Positions 1-9,978 of a stretch of DNA of 64,000 nucleotides are shown piece by piece. The stretch's first letter is position 1; each line of letters starts with the position of its first letter. The notes beneath the pieces are model-generated. The model ran no database searches, was not told the origin of the DNA, and saw nothing but the letters and a program-made list of their open reading frames with translations. Origin of the DNA: Ecdyonurus torrentis (lineage: Eukaryota; Arthropoda; Insecta; Ephemeroptera; Heptageniidae); contig OX439131.1 in the NCBI GenBank assembly GCA_949318235.1, forward strand, positions 30,093,018 through 30,157,017. Direction: 5' to 3'. The position numbers and the translations under genes are program-made.

Positions 1-339
1 TACTTGCCAACGTCAATAAGAGCACGTACTAAATTAATTAAACTATATATGCCAAAGCGCATAATATTTATTCTATCTCTCCTACTCTATCTCCTTTTTA
101 CTTTTCCTACCCCAGTGTCAACATATAAAGCGATGTAACTAGCGTGAATCACGATACTGTGCAGTCGGTAGGCGTAGTGTTCTCGCGATCTTTCTAGAGT
201 TGGGGAACTCTGGGAAGTGAGGGAGGACACTATTGCTTGCTGGCTGCCTGTCTTACACCCCTCTTAGACACGATTTTATATTACAGTGTGAGGATGAGAG
301 GTTTTAAACAGCAAGCCGAGTTTGCGCGCGCGATTTTAA

Positions 340-410
340 CCAATCAGCGCGTGCAGCTGCGGGGGCATCGCGTATATAAACGCGACTGCCACTTGCTTCC
401 TCAGCTCAGT
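340..410 (+). promoter_or_regulatory. CCAAT/TATA promoter-like block
   Basis: A CCAAT box (340-344, in CCAATCAGCGCG) is followed by TATATAAA at 373-380. About 30 bases later is a TCAGCTCAGTCAGT stretch resembling an initiator (401-414). The spacing is that of an RNA polymerase II core promoter. Transcription from here would place the hammerhead about 50-60 nt into the RNA. It is GC-richer than its flanks. Promoter activity is inferred from motifs only. Confidence 0.45.
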
Positions 411-454
411 CAGTTAGCAGATGTGGTGTGAGCCATCTCTAGCTGTACAGAGCT

Positions 455-514
455 CTCTGCCGAGCCTTACTGATGAGTCCTAGGTAAAGGACGAAACCGG
501 TCTAAGGCAAAGAG
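455..514 (+). ncRNA. Type I hammerhead self-cleaving ribozyme
   Basis: Every conserved hammerhead core element is present in order. Stem I 5' strand GCCTTA (464-469) is followed by CTGATGA (470-476). Stem II is GTCCT (477-481) pairing with AGGAC (488-492) over a 6-nt loop. GAAA is at 493-496, followed by a minimal stem III A-CCGGT, the cleavage-site C (502) and stem I 3' strand TAAGGC (503-508), which is fully complementary to 464-469. An outer CTCT (455-458)/AGAG (511-514) helix extends stem I across an internal loop of the kind that carries the tertiary contact. Stem III (ACCGGT) is self-complementary with no room for a loop, as in small Penelope-associated hammerheads reported to cleave as dimers. 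Cleavage is predicted 3' of C502. It lies on the same strand as cstf1. Confidence 0.9.
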
Positions 515-838
515 TAAGTCTGATGCTGTTTTATAATGTTGTGTCTTTGACGTAGTGTGAGAACGTGAGATGCTAGGCACATTGTTTTTATTTTGACACT
601 ATACCTCCATCCCTTTAACGTCTACTTTTTAACTAGCTAAAGCTAGAATATTTGATCCCTAGTCCCAATTTACTATTTAAATTAGAGAATTTTCGCGTTT
701 TATTAATTTTCAATTCAACGTGCTCTAATCTCTACCAACTATTTTCTAAATATTTTTTTAAACTTATTAATACTAACCGCGATGGTTTTTTCCTAATACG
801 CAAAGTTTAAAAAAAAACAGATTTTTTTTATTTTATTC

Positions 839-849
839 AATAAACACTC

Positions 850-878
<29 letters not shown>
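839..878 (+). terminator. AATAAA and poly-A tail-like end
   Basis: AATAAA at 839-844 is followed after 5 bases by an uninterrupted run of 29 A (850-878), and then by unrelated sequence. This looks like the integrated 3' end of a polyadenylated RNA. Because A runs are common in this genome, it could also be coincidence. Confidence 0.4.
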
Positions 879-881
<3 letters not shown>

Positions 882-926
882 TTATAGGTTGTAGTAAAAT
901 TAAAACCAGATAGTAGATAGGAGAAG

Positions 927-1300
927 GAAAATAAACCATTATGGTGAGGTATGATAAAGAAAAGGATAGGAAAATTCCGCAAGTAACTTACCATAGTGAA
1001 GTGAAGAGAGTCCCATAGTTGGGTGAAAGTCTTTCTAGCACAGAGATTACAAACACATTAGATAGTTTTTGGCAGTTAACTCCAAAATTAAATGGAATCC
1101 GTAACATACTCGGAACAACACTTAACATAGTTTGTGAGGACTGACAACATTCCATTTTCTCTTGTATTTAAGTGCCAAAATCTATCCAATATGTTTATTA
1201 TCTCTGTGCTGGCAAGATTTTCAACAAACTCTGGGACTCTCTTCACTATGTTAATGGCTTGCTGGATTCTGCTATCTTTTTCTTTCAAATTTATCATACA
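927..1300. mobile_element. Foldback MITE family B, copy 1
   Basis: The two halves are imperfect inverted repeats. The left half contains GTATGATAAA, AAAGGATAGG, ACCATAGTGAAG, GAGTCCCATAGTT and AGCACAGAGAT. The right half carries the complements ATCTCTGTGCT, ACTCTGGGACTCTCTTCACTAT, CTATCTTTTTC and TTTATCATA. The same arrangement occurs at 4153-4471, 59177-59398 and 60729-61147. No coding capacity. It sits in the cstf1 intron just before the exon at 1377. Confidence 0.75.
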
Positions 1301-1319
1301 GTAGATGTACAGTATTTAA

Positions 1320-1324
<5 letters not shown>

Positions 1325-1352
<28 letters not shown>
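1325..1352. repeat. (GT)14 microsatellite
   Basis: Uninterrupted GT dinucleotides, immediately upstream of the acceptor of the cstf1 exon at 1377. On the cstf1 transcript it lies about 24-50 nt before the 3' splice site. Confidence 0.95.
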
Positions 1353-1357
<5 letters not shown>

Positions 1358-1376
1358 ACTGAATGTTATTTGACAG

Positions 1377-1527
1377 GTTCTCTCCAGATGCTAGACTATA
1401 TGCTTCAGCCAGCAAAGATGGTAGTATCAAGCTGTGGGATGGAGTATCCAGTCGTTGTGTCAACACATTCCGTAATGCTCATGATGGAGCAGAAGTCTCT
1501 TCAGTCTGTTTCTCTCGTAATGGAAAG
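1377..1527 (+). CDS. cstf1: cstf1 exon a (WD40)
   Basis: Acceptor TTTGACAG, donor AAAG|GTAACA. One base completes a codon from an upstream exon outside the window, and 50 complete codons follow ([10 protein letters not shown] to FSRNGK). The stretch contains the WD motif IKLWDG. Ends in phase 0. Confidence 0.92.
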
Positions 1528-3298
1528 GTAACAATAATCATGCAAATCAGTTAAAAGCGTAGAACACCTTGAACAAAAAAGTTGCGTAATATCCTAACAA
1601 ACCTGAAAATCAACGTTGATTTGGCCGGAGTCATTGATTTCTAATTTATTTTCTATTCACAAAATACCGCTGCCAGTCACTGACATTACAGCTCGCCTGG
1701 TCCACGCGCAAGTAAACCGGGCGAGCTGTGGCGTCAGTGACCGGCAGTGGTATTTTGTGAATGGAAAATAAACTAGTAATCAATGACTCCGGCCAAATCA
1801 ACGTTGATTTTCAGGTTTGTTAGGATATTATGCAACTTTTTTGTTCAAGGTGTTCTACGCCTTTAACTATACTTTTTCTTGTTTATATAAATACCAACAA
1901 TAGGAATAATATCAGGATTTTAAGGCATAGAAAACCTTGAACAAAAAACTTGTCAAATATCCTAACATACCTGAAAATCAACGGTGATTTGGCCGAAGTC
2001 ATTGATTTCTAATTTATTTTCCATTCACAAAATGGTGCAAGCAAACTCTGACGTCACAGATCGCCTGGTCCACTCGCACTTAAAACAAGCGAGCTGTGAT
2101 GTCAGAGTCTGCACGCACCATTTTGTAAATAGAAAATAAATTAGAAAACAATAACTCTGGCCAACGTTGATTTTCAGGTTTGTTGGATATTAGATAAGTT
2201 TTTTGTTAAAGGTGTTCTACGCCTTTTAATAAACTGTCTAAAATATTAATAAAATATTAAAACAGACACTGACTTCAGTGGTACAATTTTTTTTCATTGT
2301 TGACTTGCACTTCAGTCTTTATTTATAAATTGCATTTACCTATTTTGTGTCTCTATTTTCAGTATTTACTATCATCAGGCATGGATTCATTAATTAAACT
2401 ATGGGAGTTGACAACTAGTCGCTGTCTCATTGCATACACTGGAGCTGGAACCACAGGTATGTAGTTTATCAGAAATATTTACTTTGTTTCTCGAAACCTT
2501 AATATCACGTCCTTGTACTTACTGAACATCATGTTTCACAGGCAAGCAAGAGCATCGTGCCCAGGCTTCCTTCAATCACACAGAAGATTACGTCATGTTC
2601 CCTGATGAAGCTACCACTAGCTTGTGTGTCTGGAACTCTCGTAATGCTTCACGTAAAATGCTGCTCTCTCTAGGTATGGAATCTTACCTCTTAATTGTTC
2701 ATTTTATTGCAATAATCGGAAACATTGAAGGGGGCATTTTTAATTATTAGGTATACATATGAAGGTTGCTCCATTCTAATGTTATAAGTCCACTGGACTT
2801 TGAAAGTATAAAGCATCCGATTGACATTTCTTCTTCTTTTTCTTTTTTTTTTTCACCGTTCAGGTCATTTGAAGTTAAAAATATATTCAAGATTTAGTGG
2901 AATTACTGTCATTATAGTGGAGTGCTCTAGATATCAGTTCTTCCAAATAGAGACCTCATAGTAGTTTTTTTTTTTTTTTTTTTTTTTTTGCCATGCAACT
3001 ATGAGCTCTATGAAAAGAACAGGGAAGATTCAAGGTCGCATCACAAAAAAACTCTACAGCAAGGTTTCTATGCTGAAGACTTGATATAATTTTTATTCAA
3101 ATGAAAGCTTAATCGTAATTGAATTGGAAGGGTAAATTTGATAAAATAAGCAACATGTAGGATTTATCTAAAATTATGATTTCAGGTCACAATGGAGCTG
3201 TTCGTTACATTGTACATTCCCCCAACTCACCAGCATTCCTAACATGTTCCGATGACTTCCGAGCTAGGTTCTGGTATCGTAGAATGCCCACCCACTAA
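1377..3298 (+). CDS. cstf1: Cleavage stimulation factor subunit 1 (CstF-50), C-terminal part
   Basis: CSTF1 is the 50-kDa WD40 subunit of the cleavage stimulation factor, which binds the GU-rich downstream element and promotes 3'-end cleavage of pre-mRNA in the nucleus. Four exons (1377-1527, 2363-2456, 2542-2673, 3186-3298) join in frame to about 162 residues ending in TAA. Signature stretches are [78 protein letters not shown] and the terminal [14 protein letters not shown]. From memory these align along the length of the C-terminal WD repeats of animal CSTF1. The first 60% of the protein, including the dimerisation domain, must lie to the left of the window. The gene converges on Pumilio. 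Introns are short but loaded with MITEs. Confidence 0.95.
1555..1862. mobile_element. Foldback MITE family A, copy 1
   Basis: A near-perfect palindrome of about 308 bp. The left arm starts AAGCGTAGAACACCTTGAAC and the right arm ends with its near-complement GTTCAAGGTGTTCTACGCCT. Inner landmarks are AAAATCAACGTTGATTT, GGCCGGAGTCATTGATTTC and CACAAAATACC. TTAA flanks both ends (1551-1554 and 1863-1866), which would suit a TTAA target duplication, but the other copies are less clean. No coding capacity. It lies in the cstf1 intron 1528-2362. Confidence 0.85.
1924..2225. mobile_element. Foldback MITE family A, copy 2
   Basis: Same family as 1555-1862 and only 60 bp from it, with the same arm landmarks (CCTTGAACAAAAAACTT, CTGAAAATCAACG, CATTGATTTCTAATTTATTTT). 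The centre is diverged (AATGGTGCAAGC ... GCACGCACCATT). It is more mutated than copy 1. Together the two copies make up most of this 835-bp intron. Confidence 0.82.
2363..2456 (+). CDS. cstf1: cstf1 exon b (WD40)
   Basis: Acceptor TCTATTTTCAG, donor ACAG|GTATGT. 31 codons plus one base: [20 protein letters not shown] then [11 protein letters not shown]. Contains a WD-type IKLWEL motif and the YTGAG stretch conserved in CSTF1. Confidence 0.92.
2542..2673 (+). CDS. cstf1: cstf1 exon c (WD40)
   Basis: Acceptor TGTTTCACAG, donor CTAG|GTATGG. Two bases complete a glycine; 43 codons ([20 protein letters not shown] ... RKMLLSL) and one base follow. Confidence 0.92.
   Translation, partial: ASKSIVPRLPSITQKITSCSLMKLPLACVSGTLVMLHVKCCSL
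2965..2989. repeat. Poly-T tract (25)
   Basis: Homopolymer in the last cstf1 intron. Confidence 0.95.
3186..3298 (+). CDS. cstf1: cstf1 terminal exon with stop
   Basis: Acceptor TGATTTCAG; two bases complete a glycine. 36 codons ([20 protein letters not shown] then [16 protein letters not shown]) and TAA at 3296-3298. The last residues vary between species but the [12 protein letters not shown] end is diagnostic. Confidence 0.94.
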
Positions 3299-3400
3299 AT
3301 GAAGTGTCCTTGCTCACTCATCAATCATTTTCATCCTTTCTTTTTAACTATGACGATTTTGTATATACAGAAATAAAAATAAGTAATGTAAAAAATTTAT
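3299..3400 (+). terminator. cstf1 3'UTR and poly(A) signal
   Basis: AATAAA at 3372-3377 lies 73 bases after the stop and is followed by a T-rich stretch (from about 3396). This is the likely cleavage/polyadenylation site for cstf1. Confidence 0.65.
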
Positions 3401-3677
3401 TATTATCTCACTTTTACACTAACCTTATTTGCTTAACACATTATGGGGTATTTTATTATTATTATAGGGTGATTTAGCTAGCTGAAAATATGAATAAATA
3501 ATAGATATCTCTAATGCGTATCATAGGGTTCATAAATAGGTGCAATCAGTAATTTGTTCTAATAGTTACTTGTTGCTTCTATTAATCTTATAAAGTATAT
3601 AACAAAAAATTTATGCAAGTGTTGTTATGTATTGATTTTTTTTTTTTTTTTTTTTACTAATATTTTTAAAAATACCT

Positions 3678-3840
3678 TCAACATACATTATCAAAGGACA
3701 GAATGAGGAAACCAACAAGTAGTGCTGCCTCACCACAATGAAGTCTGTAGCTAGGTGAAGGAAGATCTTCACCTAGCTATGGGCTACATTGTGGTAAGGC
3801 ACTTGTTGGTTTCCCTACTCTTTCCTTTGATAACGTGTTC
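3678..3840. mobile_element. Foldback element, group D (about 160 bp hairpin)
   Basis: The left arm (ATTATCAAAGGACAGA, GGAAACCAACAAGT, CTCACCACAATG, TAGCTAGGTGAAG) is complementary to the right arm (CTTCACCTAGCTA, CATTGTGGTAAGGC, ACTTGTTGGTTTCC, CCTTTGATAA). The centre is a GGAAGATCTTCA palindrome. The outer part resembles family B ends (AAAGGATAG...GAAACCAGCA), so it may be a short derivative. It lies in the 3' intergenic region. Confidence 0.75.
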
Positions 3841-4152
3841 AAACTAAATTTGTTTTTATTTCCTATTTAATTAAAATATGTACTAAAAAACCTACAAAAG
3901 CTTCACAAGATAACATGTAAAATTTTTTAATTAAGCTAATCTGATAAAAATGAAATAAGGAAGTTATATCTATTAACAACAGTTCATCAGCGTACATTGC
4001 ACCGGCTCCTCTCATCTTATCTTAAGTTTGAAACTAGCTATGAAATCTTGCTTGGGTATCCCATGCAGCAGGTCATTTTGGCAGAAATCACTTATTTTTG
4101 AGAAGTGTGTTAAATAAAGAAACACTGTGACAAGCTGATGAACTTTAGTAGA

Positions 4153-4471
4153 AAGAAAATAAACTATCACAGTTAGGTATGATAAATTTGTAAGAAAAGA
4201 TACGAGAAACCAGCACTGGTCTTACCATAGTGAAGAGTCTCAGAGTTAAATAACACTCTTGCTAGCACAGAGATAATATAGACATAGGATAGTTTTTGGC
4301 ACAAAACTTCTGCGGCAATCAGGAGCCAGTCCTTAAAAACCAAGTAACAAGTCTGTAAGGACTGACAAAAGCAACGCTCAGTTTGCTCTTAAGAGTTTAG
4401 TGCTAAAAACTAGCAAATTTTTTACTGAACTCTTTTCATTACGGATGGTTTCTCCTATCCTTTTCTTTTTT
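4153..4471. mobile_element. Foldback MITE family B, copy 2
   Basis: Shares GAAAATAAACTATCACAGTT, GGTATGATAAATTTG, CTTACCATAGTGAAGAG, TTGCTAGCACAGAGAT and GGATAGTTTTTGGCA with copies 1, 3 and 4. It ends with CTCCTATCCTTTTC. The arms are diverged and the right arm is only partly complementary, so it is an old or rearranged copy. Confidence 0.7.
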
Positions 4472-4741
4472 ATTCAAAAAATAAAAAAAACTCCAGTTAT
4501 TTATTTCTTACAGTGAGTTTTATTTTGACAAGTTGTTACACTTTGTACACCATATACATGACTTGTATTCAATGATATTTTGCAATGTAATTTTTTTTTC
4601 TACAGTTTAAAAAATGTTATAGTGAAGGGTTTATATTTATATTATCATATTAATTTATTAGTGCCTAAAGCCAAATTTTAATAAACACTTGTATTTATAT
4701 TTATTTATATATATATTTACTTTTTTTTTTCAACAAAGAAA

Positions 4742-4747
4742 TTTATT
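4742..4747 (-). terminator. Candidate distal poly(A) signal of Pumilio
   Basis: AATAAA on the - strand, 10-20 bases before a run of 10 A (same strand). If used, the Pumilio 3'UTR is about 5.6 kb long. Many other AATAAA motifs exist in this A/T-rich stretch. Confidence 0.35.
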
Positions 4748-4769
4748 TAATATGTTCAGCACTGTTGCT

Positions 4770-4777
4770 TATTTACA
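4770..4777 (-). promoter_or_regulatory. Pumilio response element motif TGTAAATA
   Basis: Matches the PUF recognition sequence UGUANAUA on the - strand, within the possible Pumilio 3'UTR. Further - strand matches are at 5203-5210, 6085-6092, 6960-6967 (TGTACATA) and 8588-8595. In such A/T-rich sequence two or three matches are expected by chance, so each single site is weak. Confidence 0.35.
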
Positions 4778-5202
4778 AAAGCAATCAATCATAATTTTTC
4801 GATCATAATGCATTTTTTTTTCCATCACAAAGGTCAAAATATAAATGCAATTTTTTCTTTTTATTTCATTAATTTCATTAAAAAAAAAAAAGTTAATTAC
4901 AATTAAATTAAAAAAAAATATGCCATACTCTTTTTTTTCATGGTTTGTTTTAATTTTATACATATAAAATTCATGTGAATTGGTGAGACATAGGAACAAC
5001 TTTATAAAAAAGAAAAAAAGTACAAAAATGTAATGTTGAAGTTTTTGAAAAAAGAACTCAAAATCTACAAAAACAAAATCATGAAGTTACCACATTGGAA
5101 AAAAGTATCTGGGTGGAAACTAAAATAAAAATAATATTTTTCAGGATTTAAATATTGTAAATTAAGTCCATTTTCATAAAAATTCAACATTTTTTTTTTT
5201 AA

Positions 5203-5210
5203 TATTTACA
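5203..5210 (-). promoter_or_regulatory. Pumilio response element motif TGTAAATA
   Basis: Second UGUANAUA match on the - strand in the possible Pumilio 3'UTR. Confidence 0.35.
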
Positions 5211-6084
5211 AACTACATATTTTCAATTATATTTTATTAAAAAAAAGAAGAAGAAAAGAATTAAACTACAGAAAAGCTAATAGTTCTAACTTATACTGTA
5301 GCTAAGACAAAATGAAATTAAGAGAAAAAATAGTTTTTTTTTTATTTACTGTCCACGATGTTAAAATTAGATTGATTTGCGTAAGGCAGCATTTGATTAC
5401 TAAGGGGGGGAGGTAGTATAATTAAATATTTATACACATCATTACAAAGCATTCTTATATATTTTTGCAGTCAATTATATATTTTTTTTCTTTTAAACTT
5501 GATGGCAAGATTTAAAATTTATTAATAAAAATGATTTAATAAAAAAAAATTGGTTAGTGCATTTAAGTTTATTTCTTAATGATAGCCTAGCAAGAACAGT
5601 GAGAACAGCTTTTATTTCTGGGCATAATTTTTATTTGAAGCTGATTCTCAAGGGGAATGGGCTGCTTTGCAATCGGTCTATCCCACAAACAGAACTGCAC
5701 TATAATTATTATTACACAACTTTTTTTATTATTATTAATATTATATATATTTATATATCAACATCATTGACTTTTAGTTACAAATTTTTATTTTTTACGG
5801 ATTCGTTTATTATTTACTAAAAAATACTAAGTGTACATTTTTACCATCATACCATTCAACTAACTTTATAACTTCATTCAAATAATTTATTTTATATATC
5901 TACCACAGATTATTATATCATTCGTCATAAAATGCAAAAAGTCAATAAAAATGAAATAAAATTAGTTCTTTTTTTTTTGTCCCAATTAAAATATTAAGTT
6001 CCTGTTACAAACTTTTTTTTTTTTTTTTAATGAAGAATATGATTATATTTTTTACAAAATGACAATATGATTATGCAGATATTG

Positions 6085-6092
6085 TATTTACA
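6085..6092 (-). promoter_or_regulatory. Pumilio response element motif TGTAAATA
   Basis: Third UGUANAUA match on the - strand in the possible Pumilio 3'UTR (complement of TATTTACA). Confidence 0.35.
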
Positions 6093-6959
6093 GGAACTTT
6101 TGCAGCAATTTAAATTTTGTTAAAAATATATATATTTTTTAAAAGATTATAATATTTATGCCAAAAATCTGATTAATAAGTGCAAGAATAGTCCTGCAAA
6201 TACTATCATTATATATATATTTTTTTATACATTTAATTAAAATCTAAATTTTACAATTCACATTTACACACTATTAATAAGGAAGCTAAAAAAAAATAAT
6301 AATAAAAAAACATATTATCAGATTTTGACATAAAAAATTATAGACCTTTTTCCTTTCAAAATATAATGTGCAATTAAACTATCCAACCCCTTAGAAACCA
6401 ATGATTGAAAATATTTTGAAATTGCTGCTTATATATCCATGAGATCAAGCATTTTTTTTTATATGAAATTTTTTTTTTTGTATATATAAGAAAAGAACTT
6501 AAAAAAAAAAAGGCTTACTATTTTAAAAAAAAAAAGAAAGTTTAATGGATAATTATATATTTAAAAAAAAAACTTAATTCTCACACACATTAAGAAAGTT
6601 GGTATTATGTATATTATTTATAATCATATAATATTTATTTATAATTATTTTTATGTATATATAATTATACTACAGTAAAAAACATTTATATTATGAAAAA
6701 TTACAACTACCAATATAATACATCATGAAAATAATGAGAGTTAAAGTGCATGGTTAAGTTGATTTATTTTATGTATATTATATAAGGATATTAAGGAGGA
6801 CAGTATTAATTTACAGAAAAACTAAAAATAATAATAATATATTTAAAAAAAATTATAAATGAAACTACTTATCTATGAGGAAAGAAAAAATTAAAGCGAT
6901 AAATTTACTCCTTGAGCATCCTAGTACTCATAATTTGCCGATTATCACATGCGCTGTAA

Positions 6960-6967
6960 TATGTACA
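6960..6967 (-). promoter_or_regulatory. Pumilio response element motif TGTACATA
   Basis: Fourth match, with C at the variable position, on the - strand. It sits in one of the few less A/T-biased patches of this region. Confidence 0.35.
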
Positions 6968-8587
6968 ACTCTTCCTTTTAAAAAAAGAAGAGCTTATAAT
7001 CTTTAATTATAATATATATTTACCATTTTTTTTTTTGCACAGTACTTTTCAAGTCTTTTATCGAAAAATGTACAAATAATAAATATTTAAATAGTTTAAA
7101 AAAATTGACACACAATTTTTATTATTAATTTTTTTTTTAATAATTATTTTTTTATGTTCATAATATATATAATATGCAAAGGTATTTTGAAAAATAAAAA
7201 ACGTAATAATGATTATTTCTGTACAGGTGAAAAAATTACATGTGGGTGAATTTCATATTTATATATACTTTTTTTTTATAACCTTAATTATTTAAAAGCT
7301 CACATTTAAAAATTATACAAAAAACAACAGGGAAATAATAATTATTTTTTTTTCGTACGTGTATGTTCTATTCACAATGTTATACAAGAGATTATATTTT
7401 ACAGTTTCTTTTAACAAGGACAGGGCAGTGAAGGTACTTTTTATAGGGAGGGAGGATAAAGGAGGATTAATAAGGGATAAGGAAATATTTATTTTTTATT
7501 TTCATCTTCTTTTTCGTATATAAAAATGCAAAGGGAGGTGGCAAAAATAGTAAGGAGTGCTTCAAGGAGAAAATATCGCTGTATTTGAGCTTGTTTCAAC
7601 TTGGTGCTGTCGCTCCCAATATACCTCAATTTCTCAACCATGCACAACTCTTTGTTATCCTAAAAACACTTCTTCTCTCAACACTACATTATTTTAGTCA
7701 CTTCATTGAAGATTGACTTTTCATTATATACTTCACTAGATTATAAAGAGATTAAACATTTTCGCCCTGTTTACCACAGAAGAAATAAGAAATTATCTGT
7801 AACCACTTTATTTTACGTTTCTTTACTTCTTTTCATGTATTATACGTTTATTATTTTGTAAAGAAGTTATATTATAAAAAATACATAATGTATAATTTCA
7901 TTGATTACTCAGACAAATTTCTTATAACTTCACTAGGCAAACTTAGAACTGTCAACCCTCCACCAAATGTCCACACTGAATACACCCTATGTTGTCACGT
8001 CAAATTGTTGAAAATAACATGTAATGTTTTTTACAAGTCAATATATATTTTTTTATTCCATTACCTTAGGGTTGTATCAGTATGAACAGCATTTCAGCCT
8101 AATTACTACATAGCACAAGCCTACCATTGATTCAAAAAGGAGAACAACAAAAAAATTAAAACTAAAATTAAAAAATGCATATATAATTATAAGCCTAAAT
8201 ATTATCATGTTTTTAAAAACAAAGGAGAATTTAGCAAATAAAAAATATAAAAACTAACCTGTATTGATATACTTTTTTTTTCCTTCTATTTAAAGAGAGC
8301 TTTATAAATTGTTAGTGAAATACAATATATTATAATAATTAATTATTTTTTTTAATAAAGAAAGTAAATACATGTTATTTATATTATATAAAAAAATGTC
8401 TCATATTATCATGATTTCATTTGGTTGGTGACATACCAATAAACACATAATATATATAAACAAATCAAATACGAGTTAATAATTAGTATACAATAGTTTG
8501 GTGCACACATAGCAAAAACCAAAGTTAAAATTATGTGGCCAAGGAAGATGATGTTAGAAACAATCATAGGAGAAAAAAAAATCACAA

Positions 8588-8595
8588 TATTTACA
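8588..8595 (-). promoter_or_regulatory. Pumilio response element motif TGTAAATA
   Basis: Fifth UGUANAUA match on the - strand; the nearest to the Pumilio stop codon. Confidence 0.35.
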
Positions 8596-8798
8596 TGTCA
8601 AAAACACAAATAGAAAAAATATTACGTTAAAAAAAAAAAAAAAAAAACATCATCTATTTTTATATTTAACAGTAACTGAATAATAAAGAAAGCTAATTAT
8701 TCTGACCTTGGATTCCAACAGTTCCGTTGAGGCTTAAAACTCCCAAGCACTGAAAAGAGGTCTTTATTCGACCATTATAAAGCTACACACTAAAATTA

Positions 8799-8820
8799 GG
8801 GGGTTGGGGGGTGGGGGTGG
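8799..8820 (+). repeat. G-rich tract, quadruplex-like
   Basis: G5-TT-G6-T-G5-T-G2 in otherwise G-poor sequence. The + strand could form a G-quadruplex; the Pumilio transcript would carry the C-rich complement. Confidence 0.6.
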
Positions 8821-9952
8821 AAATCAATAAGACAGATTCATTTAGAGGGGGATTAGATACACTTATGATTGTGAAGGGACTTCTTTGTCTTTTTTTTTTT
8901 TTTTTTTTATCGGGGTCCCGATATTTTATTTTTATAATATTTCTCATCAATATTACACATGGAATTTTAATTCCAATATATTTTTTATGTTTATTTTATT
9001 TTTAGACAAACATATAAAAAAATACATTTCATTCAATTTTGATTCATATTTATGTTCTGTACATTTTTTTTTTGTTAATTTTATTTTCATATAATATTTT
9101 TTTTACAGTATAATAGATGATACTATTTATATTTTATTTATTTTTCACAAGGGACCCCTAAAACTAAGAACTAGTGTGCTTACAACATTCATACAATAAT
9201 CAAAAAAGAATATAATATTATATTTTGTATAGTGTATTATCAACTTTCAAATTCCCATATTTAATATGCATATTTTTCTCTTTTTTTTTTCTTTTTTCTT
9301 TTTTTCTTTTCTTTAATTCAGTTGAATTTGATGCAGAAGTTTTTATTTTATACTTTGCCCCTTAATTCATTGTTTAATTACAGTAAACACTTCTCATTTT
9401 GTTTCATTTTACTTTTTATTTTAATAGATGTTACCCTGCTGTAATAAGAGTGAAATAATAAATTGCCTCCATATTTAAAAAAAAAATCATACCACCATGT
9501 GTATTGTGAAGATCTGCAATTTGTATATATAAAAAAATTACTCATCTATTCTGCAAAACTTTTTGATGATTTCTTTCTTCTTCTTGCTTTTGTATTAAAA
9601 GATTGCAGACAAAAATGTCGTAGAAATAAAAAAAATGATCTGTTTAACATTTTATTTGATTACTCTTGACATTAATGAACTACTTTTCTTATATTGCAAG
9701 ATGGTATTTAGAATATCTACGTATTTTTAGAAACAACATGTAGATGCAGCTAAATAGTTTATTATATATATATATATTTTTATATAATGCTTGTTTAAAT
9801 GGTTTTTTCCTGAGGCTTTATCACATTGGAATGCAGGGCGAGTGTTTATATTGATTTATTTATCTTTTAGATGTCATTTTTTTTTTGCCTGAAGCTATAT
9901 TAATTTAATACAGCTATCCAAACTTTGAATACATAATTCAATTATTGATCTC

Positions 9953-9978
9953 TTTTTTTTTTTTTTTTTTTTTTTTTT
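9953..9978. repeat. Poly-T tract (26)
   Basis: Homopolymer in the possible Pumilio 3'UTR; poly-A in the - strand transcript. Confidence 0.9.

Larger units (their letters stand above)
1..878 (+). mobile_element. Retroelement-like segment with hammerhead ribozyme
   Basis: This stretch lies upstream of the first cstf1 exon seen here and is probably inside a cstf1 intron, because the exon at 1377 encodes the middle of that protein. It holds, in order, a GC-richer block with CCAAT and TATA boxes (340-380), a hammerhead ribozyme (455-514), an A/T-rich body, AATAAA (839-844) and a run of 29 A. This order suggests an inserted, transcribed and polyadenylated retroelement, such as a Penelope-like pseudo-LTR, an LTR with a ribozyme, or a retrozyme. 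No reverse transcriptase or other protein is visible. The left boundary may lie outside the window, and no target duplication was found. The ribozyme is clear; the element type and limits are inference. Confidence 0.4.

Noticed and set aside
237..431. 64-codon open frame on the + strand
   Set aside because: It overlaps the CCAAT/TATA block and would end before the ribozyme; no similarity to known proteins.
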